This document shows positions 1-11,323 of a stretch of 64,000 nt of DNA, in pieces. Location: assembly GCA_037043455.1 (NCBI GenBank), contig JAWPHD010004490.1, positions 1-64,000 on the forward strand, given 5' to 3'. The notes beneath the pieces are model-generated. The model ran no database searches and was not told the origin of the DNA. It worked only from the letters and a program-made list of their open reading frames with translations. The position numbers were made by a program, and so were the translations under genes. Numbering within the stretch: the first letter of the stretch is position 1; the number at the start of each line of letters is the position of its first letter. The DNA is from Cyrtodaria siliqua. Taxonomy: Eukaryota > Mollusca > Bivalvia > Adapedonta > Hiatellidae.

Positions 1-2966
1 CATTTTTATTCATTGATGAACAAGAATAAAATAAACGTATGACGTTAATATACCTCAATCATAGGATGTGCCATTTGAAATAGGCAATTCGGTACCTTAA
101 TTGTTCCCAAGCCACCAATTCACTCCCTCAATTAAAATTACGCTGACACGTTACTGACGTACTGTAATCTTTGTAAGAATCGTCATAATGGGACGTTGTT
201 TCTCTCTCCCTGTGTCGCAGTAACGTTTTTATTCCACGGCCTTAACTTGGTCAGTTTTGAGCTTGTAGAAAAAATGGCATTTGGTTTCGCAGATAAAAAG
301 GTAGGAGAAAAGTATGGTCGTCTTTTCGTCAGTAAACGAGTCAGCACTATCTTCGAAGTACTGTGGTATTTTTCATACGATATTGACTGCTTTCTATTTC
401 AAATTACCTTATGACAGACCAAAAAACAAATGAATGTTTGGTCTTTGATCCATCTTTTTTCGTAATGGTCAAGAAAACAGTTCTAAATGCATATTTAGTT
501 CTTCAAGTTCATGTTGGATTTCCTCGAGCCCGGCCAGCCCGGCGTTTATCTCCGACAAGGTTAGGGATCACGTGGTTTCACAATGACGTCACCGACGGTA
601 AAACTACCCGCTTCGAAGTAAGAATTTCTTTATATTTCTTTATTACTTCACGCATTTTCATGTAATATAGCCCAAAGTATCCGGACTTTTCTGCACTTTA
701 TTCCGTAACTTTGATTGTAGATGAATGTCCTATAGATCTTTTGTTTAATCCGCCCCCATTTCCGAAACAAGTTTTTCGAGTAGATCTCGTACACTGGAAT
801 GAAGAGATTTTCATGATATTCGTCATAAAATGTACTCACTTGCATCAGTTCTAGTTATAAACCAAAAAGTAATATCTACCACAATTTAAAAATTACATGC
901 GCTACAGTGAAAATAATTATGCAATCTCGAACACTGGCTACGTGAAAAGAGATCTCGTACACTTGTGCGTTTGTTTTACGGTGTATATTGTTTATGCGAT
1001 ACTGGTCATTTCATGAGCCAGTGGTAGTTCATAGAATACCAACATGAGAATTCGGGAAGGATAGTGGAGGTGATTTCCTATTGAGATTGCCAGGAAATAA
1101 AACGGATATTGTGTAGATAAACAACACGTCAAAGACATACAATGTATGGCGCCGATATCATGAAGAATTAAACATGCTTTTTGAAATGTTACAGTAACCA
1201 TACATTGGATACTAGAGAAAGGATCCGGATGAAATCTAAAAGAAAATAATAGACTTAGACTATTAGTAGTAATAAAATGCCACTCCAATGCGGTGTCCTA
1301 GTTTTTAAATGATAAAGACGTTATGAAAGTAAATTGTTTTCAATAAAACTTTGTTAGAAGCTGGACATTTTGAAGTAGTCAAAACTGCAACTTGCATTTG
1401 TCTAAATATTCTAATATTTATTAATTGTCCATGAGTTCTGATACTCATGACGATGCGTATGCTCAGAATGTATGTGTTGTTTTTTTCCATGACAGCAATG
1501 CCCATAAGACACAATGTAACATGTTTAAAATAAATATCGCAGAATAAAAACGTTCACTGAATAAAAAGAAATTGTCAAGCGTTTTATTTCAACTGATTTT
1601 TTTCCGTTTTACGTCATTCCTAACGATTAATAAGCTATAAATGGCGGCCACCTTTATTGGTCGAGAGGATCCCAGTTGCTCATCAGCCCATTTACTGGCA
1701 CCAAACAGCCAGCACCTTGGTGAAACCACTGACCGCAGAAATGTGTGACCTACTGCAAGTTTTCTCATAAAACGAGCGTTTTAAACCATTTGACGACCGT
1801 GACCCGTCTACGAAAACCTTAAATAAATTGCTCCTCAAGACAATAGTTTAGGTGTGGTCGTTGTGGGTATGTCCGCTTGGTTTCTTATCAGAGGTTGCTT
1901 ACCTTACATAAACGCCGGTTAGGTGCCAGGGATGCCTATCAGTATGTACATGTGCAGTGTTTGTCACCAGAAAAAATATAAAAAAAACGTCATTTAGACT
2001 TTCAGTGAAGAATTGTATACCTCAAAAATATTTGAAGTTCAACGTATTTGTGTAATTATGCAATGGTGAATGCATCAGACAAAATTAATGTAAAGTCAAA
2101 AAGAGAACAAATTCATAGGGAGTTAAAGTTTAACAATATGTATATGTATTATGGATGACAATATGGATGTATTAAACAACATGTATATCACACAATCATA
2201 ATAAACTGCGTAATACAACACATGAACAATAAAAAGTAGTTGAAACATTTTTGAAACGAAATGTAACGATTAATTTATTTACAGCGAAATACATAATAAA
2301 ATCACTTTACTTAGTGAAAGCAAATACGTATCGAACATAAGTTTAACAAAGCAAAATAGCCCATCCAATAGACCTAAATGGACCTAAAGCGATGACATTG
2401 GAAGGCATTAACTTTCTTTCGTTTATATGTGCACTCATCTCGGTTGAAAATTTATAAATGATTCGTTTATATCAAATGAATCTTGACCAAGCTTCACAAA
2501 TATCAAATGTATATATTTTTTCTTCAAACAGTCCCGTAGCTACTCTGAGGCCTCGGTAGAATTTTGGAAAGTAACCAAACATTGAAGTAGGCATTCAAAT
2601 GGAAAATCAATTAAATAAAATCACTAAAATATATTTGTCCAACATAAAACTGAAATATTCGCACCGGAATGCACTAAAACTTAGGAAATCAACAGTTTTT
2701 TCGGAGTACATGTCCTCAGAGACCGCTAGGTAGGGATTTGCCTCGGGTAATTTCGGGGCTGGCTACGGTCTGTCAAAAATTCAAAGGCTCTATATCTTAT
2801 TATTTAATATAAAAAAAAACTATCTCACTGGTTTTCAAAATGTAGATCTTTTAAAGATCCGATTAATATCAAGGTTTGATAATATGGGGAGGTGTTTATA
2901 AGACGAAATGTATTAATTATTTAGAAATTTAGACATGTACACATTTCTAATTCCTCTCATGAACAA
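1..2966. other. No recognisable gene
   Basis: AT-rich sequence without long frames, splice-bounded domain exons or tandem repeats that I can identify. The few frames of 60-100 codons have no domain-like composition. It could be intergenic or a long intron. Confidence 0.6.
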
Positions 2967-3049
2967 GAGCTGTCGGAGAACAGCGCAGCTCGACTATTCT
3001 ATTTTTCGGAGAATAATACATTTATAGCTAGTATATACCATCAGAAAAC

Positions 3050-5035
3050 AAGGCTACAACAATGTGGGGTGGGGTTGGGAGCACAACATAACTATGTGTA
3101 AGAATTGACCAAAACTACACAGAAATATGTAAAAAAAAAAGTGGGAGAGAGGTGGGGGAGTGGGGGTGGTGAGGGCAACATATATGTGTAAGAAGCTATG
3201 TAATAATTCACCAAAACAACACAAAAATATGAAGAAAAAAATATGTAAAAAAATAGTTTCAAGTGGGAGTGGGTGGAGGGGGGAGCGGGGAGGAGAGGCG
3301 GGAGTGAGTTTTGGGCGGCGGGGGGTGCAACATATATGTGTAAGAATTGACTAAAACAACAAAGAAATATGTAAAATAAAATAAAAATTCTAGTGTGCTA
3401 GGGCGTGGGGGTGGGGGTGGGGGGGGGGAGGGGGCGGTGAGGGGGCAACATAAGGTGTAAGAATTGACAAAAGCAACACAAAAATATGTAAAAAAAAAGA
3501 AGTTTCAAGTGGGGCTGGGGTGTTGGGGAGAGCGGGGGGAGAGGCGGGAGTGGGTTGGAGGCGGGGGGAGGGGGCAACATATATGTGTAAGAATTGACTA
3601 AACCAACAAAGAAATATGTAAAAAAAAAAAAAGTTTCAAGTGTGGGGGGTGGGGGGATGGGGTGAGAGGCGGGTGTGGGGTTGGGGGCGGGGAAGGTTGC
3701 AACATATATGTGTAAGAATTGACTAAAACAACACAGAAATATGTAAAAAAAACAACAACAAAAATAGATTTTCAAGTGGGGGTTGGGGATGGGTGGGGGG
3801 AGCGGGGGGGGGGGAGAGGCGGGAGTGGGTTGGGGGTGGGGGGGATAACATATGTCTGTAAGAACTGACTAAAACAACAAAGAAATATGGAAAAAAAATC
3901 CAAGTGTGGGGCGGGTTGAGAGGAGGCGGGGGGGGGGGAGGCGGGTGTGTGTGTGTGTGTGGTGGGGGCAGGGAGGGTTGCAACATATATGTGTAAGAAT
4001 TGACTAAAACAACACAGAAATATGTAAAAAAAAAAAAAAAAAAAATTCAAGTGTGGGGCGTGGTGGGTGGGGTTATGGGGTGAGAGGTGGGGGGATGGGG
4101 GAGGAGGGTTGCAACATATATGTCTAAGAATTGACAAAAGCAACACAGAAATATGTAAAAAAAAAAAAAGTTTCAATTGGGGGTGGGGTGGGGTGGGGTG
4201 GGGAGGGGTGGGTGGAGGGGTGGGGGGGGGGGTGGAGCATGGGTGAGAGGCAGGAGTGGGTTGGGTGGGGGGTGGATGGGGGGTGGATGGGGCAACATAT
4301 ATGTGTAAAAATTGACGAAAACAACAAAGAAATATTTTTAAAAAAAATAAAAAAAGTTTCAAGTCTGGGGGTGATGGGGTGAGAGGCAAGGTGCGTTGGG
4401 GGTTTGGGGAGGGGCAACATATGTGTGTAAGAATTGACTAAAACAACAAAGAAATATGTAAAAAATAATTCAAGTGTGGGGCGTGGTGGGTGGGGTGATT
4501 GATGGGGTGAGAGGCGTGGGGGCGGGGGCGGGGAGGGTTGCAACATATATGTAAGAACTGACAAAAGCAACACAGAAATATGTAAAAAAAAAAAAAAGTT
4601 TCAAGTCTGGGGCTTGGTGGGGAGTGGGGGGTGATGTGGTTTGAGGCGGGGGGATGGGGTGGTGGGGGCAGGGAGGGTTGCAAAATCGTGTAAGAATTGA
4701 CTAAAACAACAGAAATATATAAAAAATAAAAATAAAAAATAAAATTCAAGAGTGGGGCGTGGTAGATGGGGTGATGGAGTGAGAGGCAGGGGGCGGGGGA
4801 GTGGGTGCGGGTAGGGTTGCAACATATATGTGTAAGAATTGACAAAAGCAACACAGAAATATGTCCAAAAAAAATAAATTCAAGTCTGGGGCGGGGTGGG
4901 GGGTGGCGGGGGTGATGGGGTGAGAGGCGGGGGAGGTGGAGTGGTGGGGACGGGGAGGGTTGCAACATATATGTGTAAGAATTGACTAAAACAACACAGA
5001 AATAGTTAAAAAAAAAAAGTTGTGGAAGGGAGTGG
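3050..5035 (+). repeat. G-rich ~140-bp satellite, about 15 units
   Basis: Each unit has three parts. The first is a G-run segment of 40-70 nt (GGGGTGGGG-like). The second is a conserved core, CAACATATATGTGTAAGAAT then TGACTAAAACAACACAGAAA. The third is ATATGT followed by an A-run and TTCAAGTG. The core recurs near 3099, 3342, 3457, 3587, 3712, 3858, 3996, 4127, 4305, 4430, 4552, 4690, 4831 and 4974. The long Pro-rich frames on the minus strand are artefacts of the C-runs and should not be called genes. Confidence 0.95.
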
Positions 5036-5204
5036 GGGCGGGCGGGGGTAGAGGGGGGAGGGGGAGGGGGGCGAGCCCATGCCCCAATATGGGTGAAGTA
5101 ATAAGATGCATAATGCTATAACAAATCCCAAACCAAAATTATAGATATATACATGCTTACATGCAAACCTAGATCTGCCTTTATTGCACATTTTATGGGC
5201 CATC

Positions 5205-5742
5205 ACAATTTGGGTTCCATGGGAGCCCAGAATTTGCAGAAGACAAAATTACTTATCCAACCCTTTACAACATACTACAAGGAAACCAATTCCAAAATTT
5301 AGTTCAGCTAGGACAAAAAATGTAAGAGATATAGACCTGTAAACACAGCTTACACGCAAAATTTGATGTGAAACAGACATATTTTAAGGGCTATCAGAAT
5401 TTGGGTTCCATGGGAGCCTAGGGGTTACAGGAACCAAAATTACTTAAGCAGCCCTTACGATAATGCTATAAGGAAGCTAATGGCCAACTTTGGTTGTGCT
5501 ATGTTAAGAATTGTAAGAGATGTAGACTTGTAAACACAGTTTACACGCACAATTTGATGTGAAATGGGGCACATTTCATAATTTGGGTTCCATGGGAGCC
5601 CATGGGTTACAGGAACCAAAATTGCTTATGCAGCCCTTAAGATAATGCTACAAGGAAGCCCATGAACAAATTTGGTTGTGGTAGGATAAGAAATGAAGAG
5701 ATATACACTTGTAAACACAGCTTACACGCAAACCTTGATGTG
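5205..5742 (+). repeat. ~190-bp tandem repeat, three units
   Basis: The phrase TTTGGGTTCCATGGGAGCC starts near 5209, 5401 and 5583. Each copy is followed by CAGGAACCAAAATTACTTA-like sequence, AATGCTATAAGGAAGC and TTGTAAACACAGCTTACACG. Units are 180-195 bp and visibly diverged. They sit inside the composite element, between the G-rich satellite and the microsatellite. Confidence 0.9.
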
Positions 5743-5788
5743 GGACGCCGACGCCGACGCCAACGCCAACGCCGACGCCGACGCCGAC
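5743..5788 (+). repeat. GACGCC hexanucleotide microsatellite
   Basis: About seven copies of GACGCC with two CAACGCC variants, just inside the right end of the composite element. Its position next to the terminus is typical of elements that carry a microsatellite-generating seed. Confidence 0.9.
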
Positions 5789-5834
5789 CCCGTGGTGATT
5801 ACATAAGCTCTCTTATTCTTCGAATAGTCGAGCT

Positions 5835-6532
5835 AAAAATGGAGATGTGATTCGGTTCACAAATATACACATTCAGGGACAATGACTCCATTACTAATGG
5901 TCGTATCTGAATGCCTTTCGAACATTCTGAACACGTTTCATTGAGATCCATTACAAAATTAAGTTGTGAACTCATAAGAATATGTTGCAGGACGAACAAA
6001 ATGTGATCACAATAGCCCATCGCAGCTTCTAGTGATCTAATAATGAGATCATTAAATATGCAACTTAAAAAATATAAATCACACGCTTACAATGTGCTTA
6101 ATATTTTTTCAGCCTTGCAGTACATCAAATAACCATGTAATTAGACGACATAGTTTCGGTCATAAAAGTCATTCAGTCGTTTGACCTAATATTATCAAAG
6201 TATTTTCAAAACGATAAACAAACACTTAATGTTTGTAAGTCATCCCAAAATATAATAATAGCATTATTTTTTTGAAAAACAGTTTTTCATCCGACACGAA
6301 TGGAATACACACTAACACATGTCTTGACATTTTATGATTTCATTTGTAAACTATTATAATATTGAAATGTTAAAAGTGGTAAAACTAAAACGTTAAATAT
6401 ATTATATAGAGGAAACATGCTCTCTAAAATGTCAAGTGAAGAATGCAACCAATTCACCATATAAGTTTTTGAGTGAATTCACCTGTCACAATAGTTTTAA
6501 ACCTGATTTTTTATAAACATGTTAGATCAGTA
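5835..6532. other. Unique AT-rich spacer, no gene seen
   Basis: Lies between the composite element and the outer edge of the large inverted repeat. No exon, RNA gene or tandem repeat is recognised. Confidence 0.6.
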
Positions 6533-6954
6533 GGGTTCAAATCACTCGCTGTTGTTTAAGCCCCTCCTGTCAATAATGCCCCGACGAAGCTCCAGCTGTC
6601 AATTATGCCCCTAAATGGCGTTTCACAACAAAAGGGACGCAATACGTATATACTGCGATTTTATTGTGAAAACGCCATTTATAACAGATTAAGGGGAGGA
6701 AGTTTTGTATTGTAATCGTTTAGTTGAAGCACACGTCGATATTAAAAAAAACACATGCTATGGTGTTAGAGTTATAAAATAGATTAGAATTATATGTTTC
6801 TTATATTTTGCCACTATCTACACGCAATTTCATTTATTATGTGCAATTCTGTTGACGAATAACCGATTACCACGTGTATAGCTCTCCCTGCACACGGACC
6901 TATGACTTTACACACACCTCCTTCTGAGGATGGCATACTTTCATAGTAGGCTTA

Positions 6955-7031
6955 CCAGAGGAAATCGAACCTGTGACGTCTGGGACGAGAGGCAAGTATG
7001 ACCAAGTATGCTAACCACTCATCCACCACAA
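6955..7031 (-). mobile_element. tRNA-derived SINE head (left arm)
   Basis: On the minus strand the sequence reads GTGGTGGATGAGTGGTTAGC (A-box region) and, ~45 nt later, CAGGTTCGATTTCC (B box). Its mate is at 40011-40089 in the right arm. The cloverleaf is not clean, so it is a tRNA-derived SINE or tRNA pseudogene rather than a working tRNA. The body appears to continue towards lower coordinates. Confidence 0.7.
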
Positions 7032-7239
7032 CAATATGACTGGAAGAAATTGTTATTTTCAATAGACAGGTTGAAGGAAATAAACATAAAAAAGACAACA
7101 AAAAAAGAAAAACAAATCAGAAAAACTTTTTTTGTTATATTATATTTCTGTATAGAATAGACATGTATACAAACATCAAAACATATTTAAAAATAAATAA
7201 AAACCGTACACCAAAAACAATCCTCCCCAAAATGCCTAC

Positions 7240-7480
7240 CCCATAGTGGTCTCTTACATGGGGTATGATTGCTTTTGACTATGGTCTCTTACATGATGTA
7301 TGCTTGTTTTTGACTATGGTCTCTTACACGGCGTCGAATTGTTTTTCACTATGGTCTCTTACATGGGGTAGGATTGTTTCTGGTGTACAGCTTTTCATTT
7401 ATTGATATGCTTGGATGTTGTGCTCTGCTGTTGTACTTGTCTAATACAGTCTCTTACATGGGGTAGGAATTTTGGTGTAC
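7240..7480 (+). repeat. Short tandem repeat, TCTCTTACATGG units (left arm)
   Basis: Five or six irregular copies of ACTATGGTCTCTTACATGGG followed by TATGATTG or TAGGATTGTTTTTG-like tails, spaced 35-80 bp. The reverse complement is at 39560-39820. Confidence 0.85.
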
Positions 7481-8548
7481 AGTTTTGCAATTATTTGATA
7501 TGTTTTGATATTTGTATACAAGTCTAGACAAAAACAAACAATCAGTTTTTTTTAGTTTTTTAAGATCTTTTTGTTTTTAAAGATTTGTTTAGGTCCAAAC
7601 GCGTTCCTTCAACCTTTGTTTCAATACCGTTCTTCTAGTTACAATTTATTGCAAATCGGGTCCTGATCTGGTCTTGGATGTCGTGTTCTAAGGTGGATAT
7701 AATATATCGGCATGGAATGTCTTCGATTCCTAGCACACATTCTCTAATTCACAAAAAGTGGAGTATACATCTGTCATGATGCTATGCATAACGTTCACGC
7801 AATAACTTTCACGCACAGTGCCGTAACCAGACATAAACTGACACCGAGGCAAAGAAATATATTGGGTGAGAAGTGGGTCGTGGGTCGGGGAGGGCAAGGG
7901 CGGATCCGGGGGGTATAGGTGCACCAGGCTAAAATCTGAAAAGTAATAATTATATGCATATAGTAAGCTTTTGTTGGTTGGGGTGTACAGGTGGTAGTGG
8001 GATGGGTCTAGGGGCGGGTCAAGTGCGGGCACCGGGAGCACCCCTACCTAAAATCTGAAACGTATGTACTTTGATTGTTCTTTGGTTGTTAGTTAGGCAG
8101 TGGAGTGGGGGCATGGGCGGATCAAGTTTGCATAAATCCATAAAATAAAGTCTTCTTACTTTAGAAAAAATCTGGGGAGCATGTACCCTCCTCAGGGGCG
8201 GATAAAGGATTTGACATTGGGGGTGGAGCGCAAGTTAAAAAAAACAAGTTATAACCAAAACACACGCACTCACGCACGCACTCAAGTTAAGGGGTGATGC
8301 GCAACTTTAAAAAACACTATTTACAGCCAACCCACAACCACTGCCCCCTTCCCCAAAATAACACAAACAACGCTCAACAGCAACAACAATAAAAAGCACA
8401 AAGCACAAAACAACAACTATTTTTATCACATAATGCGTACAAGTCACATATTGCATATTAAGTTTTGACGCATTATATGAATAATCACATTCGCTTCCTA
8501 TTTAAAAAATAATTAGGAAGTAGTAACGGCTTAGGAAATAAACAGTAT

Positions 8549-8590
8549 GCGAATGTGAGAATACATACAGGGGAGAAGCCATATAAATCA
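8549..8590 (+). pseudogene. C2H2 zinc-finger linker relic 1 (left arm)
   Basis: Translation reads ANVRIHTGEKPYKS. RIHTGEKPYK is the classic end-of-finger plus linker signature of C2H2 zinc fingers. The following sequence has no Cys pair and soon meets a stop, so only the linker survives. The mirror copy is at 38454-38495. Confidence 0.75.
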
Positions 8591-8734
8591 AATATATTAA
8601 GCCATTCTGTTATATTTCGTTAAATGATAGCAAGTGATAATGTCTAGGTGATGTGAGACATATCCTGATAAGAGAAATACGATGTCTCTGTCATCTGTTA
8701 ACTTTCATTTTGTTCCCCGTGAGGTTGCGGGTTA

Positions 8735-9030
8735 GACCCCCCTCCCCCGCCACCACCACCCCCCAAACACATTCATATTCATTTTGTCATTTTTTATCAT
8801 GCCCATCATGACACCGCGTATGCAAACGTGGAAACGTGGCTCCATTGTAAATGGAGTGTCTGTTGTAGAATTTGCAGCAATTCTGCAGTTTTGCAGGTAA
8901 GAAGGTTCTAGGCCCAATCTTCATATTTTATCTTGATGTAAATGGAGGATGAGCCTGGCGCGATCGTTCCTGTTAGGCGCCATATAAACTTTCATGTGTT
9001 GTTGCTCCTTAAAACACAAATCAATTCAAT
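8735..9030 (-). mobile_element. Dispersed repeat D, copy 1 (left arm)
   Basis: About 300 bp, unclassified. On the minus strand it carries TTATATGGCGCCTAACAGG, a segment ending CATCCTCCATTTACATCA, and TAGAACCTTCTTACCTGCA, then a C/G-rich run. Related copies are at 19845, 38000, 47225 and 55055. No coding capacity is seen. It could be a SINE-like element or part of a longer family. Confidence 0.75.
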
Positions 9031-9049
9031 TAACTTTTTTAAACAGTAG

Positions 9050-9094
9050 TCGAATGTGAGTATGCATACAGGAGAGAAGCCATATAAGCTACAT
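9050..9094 (+). pseudogene. C2H2 zinc-finger linker relic 2 (left arm)
   Basis: Translation reads SNVSMHTGEKPYKLH, with the HTGEKPYK linker intact. The flanks show no intact finger. The mirror is at 37929-37973. A further degraded, oppositely oriented trace lies at 9419-9455 (mirror near 37568-37606, reading ANVCIHAG then a stop). Confidence 0.7.
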
Positions 9095-10097
9095 ACATTA
9101 AGATATTAGGCGATGTGAGAGATGTTTCTATTGTCCTTTAATTTTCCGAATATGCCTAGTTACTCATTTTAGCAAAGTAGAAGTTACTAGTGCTAATTAA
9201 CTGCTATACCAGCCGCAATTACGCATTAATCGTGGATATGAATGTGTATGCACTTTTTTAATTCAAATTTCCTAAGCAGTTACTACTTTCTAATTAGAAG
9301 TAGAAGTTACTAGTGCCTAGGAATTAACTGAACTATTAGCCGATACATTGAGTATACAGGAGAAATACCATATTATACCATTTAACGAAATAAAAACTTA
9401 ATATATGTGACTTATTTGGATTTTATCCTGCATGAATACACACATTCGCCTACTGTTTAAAATAATTACACTTAAAGGGTGTTAGAGACATCTCTCACAT
9501 CGCCTAGACATTACCACTTACTATTTTTAAAAAACAAAACTGTCTTTTAGCTTAATTATCACCTCTTCCTTCTCTAATGTACCAGTCGGTTTATTTGCAA
9601 GAACACGATTTATTAATTACATGTGAATTGATGAATACTATTGGTATATTATTTGTTACCTTATCAAACCATGTACAAATGCATAGGGAATCTGCATATT
9701 ATATAAGAACAATGTTCGTGTGGGGTGTGTGTTGTGGGGGTTGCGGGGAGGGACATACTCTACCCACCCCTTTCAGATTAGGGGAGAGGTGCTGTCCCCG
9801 CTGTTCCTAATTATAGATACTGCACACGGTCTAGTCTAATTATCATGGTAGCATCGTTTACGAGGAAAGCTCCACGGGCATTTTGCCTCATTAACACAGA
9901 AATTCAAAGAGATATGTCATGAGCATATATAAGGTATGACTCTTCCTACATGGGACTGGTCTACGTCTTAACATTTCCTTCGAAGGATGGCATAAGATTC
10001 ACAGTACATTGCCGGAATAATGAAAGGTAATTTGCCCAAAACCCTCACTCGGAAAAAACATTGCTTGCAATTGTTAGAGTAAGCGAAATGACAAGTG

Positions 10098-10127
10098 TGC
10101 GTACACACTGATGAGAAACCGTTTAAG
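10098..10127 (+). pseudogene. C2H2 zinc-finger linker relic 3 (left arm)
   Basis: Reads CVHTDEKPFK, the linker with G to D. The right-arm mirror (36894-36923) keeps HTGEKPFK, so the change arose after the arms formed. The linker is followed directly by AAG|GTACAA, which looks like a splice donor. That may mean the ancestral exon ended here. Confidence 0.75.
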
Positions 10128-11233
10128 GTACAATATCAGAGTTTATGAATATATCGTCCCTTTCGCGTATCAAGCAATTCACCTAAGCAGTTTATTATGT
10201 CCCTCAGAACTGTACTGACGCTAGCTGTATTGATATTGTCCTTGAGGACAGTACTGAACCCAAAGAAGCTGGCAGGTGATATTTTCACAGAGATTAGTAT
10301 TGACTGTAACCGTTTATTGTTTCGCTGAGGACTGTACTGACACACGATTTAAAAGAAACTTATTACATTAAAGCAGACCATTTCTAAAAATAAAAACATC
10401 CTTTAGTTTAAATACCACACATTTTTCCTGTCATTATAAAGTACCAGTAGCTTTATATGCAAGAACATGATGTCTTAGTACAATGTGACTTGATTAATAC
10501 TTTTGGTATATTCTAGCAGCGAGAATAGTAGCTCTTATGGTGCATACGTACAACAGAGTTACTTTGATGCCCTTTTAGAATAAGTAGGTATCAGGGTCGA
10601 CCATATCAAGACAGGTTCATGAAGAGATCAAGCAATGCATGCATAAACAGCCGCCATACAGCAATAGATTAAACGTTAACAACCAAGCGTGCATGCATAC
10701 AACTCACCAAAGAGAAGAATACCTCATCGATTTAGACATTTTCGTACGACTAGTTAATGTTTTTCAGGTGAATATCTCTGGAATTTTTACATTTCGACAT
10801 ATCTCGCGCTGACACGTATTCTGTGTTTGGAAACTTAAACCCGAACACAGCTAACACAAATCGACAACGTTAACAGGCAAACGTCAGATATGTGAGTAGG
10901 TTGAGTTTCCAAGTACGAAACAAGACGAGGTGCGGGGAATATACTCTTCCACCCATCTCAGGTTATGGGGAGAGGTGCTAGCCCACTGTTCTTTTTCTTT
11001 AAACTACACACATTCATTTCTGATTATCATGACAGCCGCTTTTGATGAATGACCGTTCACTATTCGGGCAAGGTACATGTACTGTGAAACTGCCATCCTT
11101 CGAAGGGGATGTTAAGCCGTTGACCAGGCCTATGTACAGGAAGGGCCACACCCTATATAATTATGCTCCTTACACATTGTGCTGTAATTCTGTTAATCAG
11201 TGACAACATGCCAGCAAAGCCTTCCTCGGAAAC

Positions 11234-11323
11234 GAACTCACTTGGGGAAAAAACATTGCTTGCAAACAGGTAGGGTAAACGAAAAGACAAGTATGCATAC
11301 ACACTGGTGAGAAACCGTTTAAG
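11234..11323 (+). pseudogene. Decayed C2H2 zinc finger with linker, relic 4 (left arm)
   Basis: The longest finger relic. In frame it reads ELTWGKNIACKQVG, a stop, then TKRQVCIHTGEKPFK. Aligned to the consensus C..CGK.F.....L..H...HTGEKPFK, GK and the last His plus linker are present. The second Cys is Trp, the first His is Gln, one codon is a stop and there are two extra residues. It cannot fold as a finger. It directly precedes the 37-bp array. The mirror is at 35694-35783. Confidence 0.75.

Larger units (their letters stand above)
2967..5834. mobile_element. Composite non-autonomous element with internal satellites
   Basis: The block is bounded by AGCTCGACTATTC at 2987-2999 and its exact reverse complement GAATAGTCGAGCT at 5822-5834. 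The left end is preceded by GAGCTGTCGGAGAACAGC. Between the ends lie a G-rich satellite, a second satellite of ~190 bp units and a hexanucleotide microsatellite. There is no coding frame other than low-complexity ones, so it is non-autonomous. The plan (short inverted ends, central tandem repeats, microsatellite near one end) recalls the bivalve 'pearl' elements, now thought to be Helitron-related; that link is inference. Alternatively it is a fold-back element whose interior has expanded. Confidence 0.6.

Noticed and set aside
3398..4968. Long Pro-rich minus-strand frames of 125-205 codons
   Set aside because: They are the complement of the G-rich satellite. The repeated FLCCFSQFLHIYVA-like peptide is just the translated AT-rich core, several frames overlap, and no start or splice context supports a gene.
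7730..8041. 103-codon minus-strand frame, preserved in the right arm (39004-39315)
   Set aside because: It is conserved only as part of the inverted-repeat arm. Pro-rich composition over C/G-rich low-complexity DNA, no domain, and substitutions are not biased to third positions as far as I can see.
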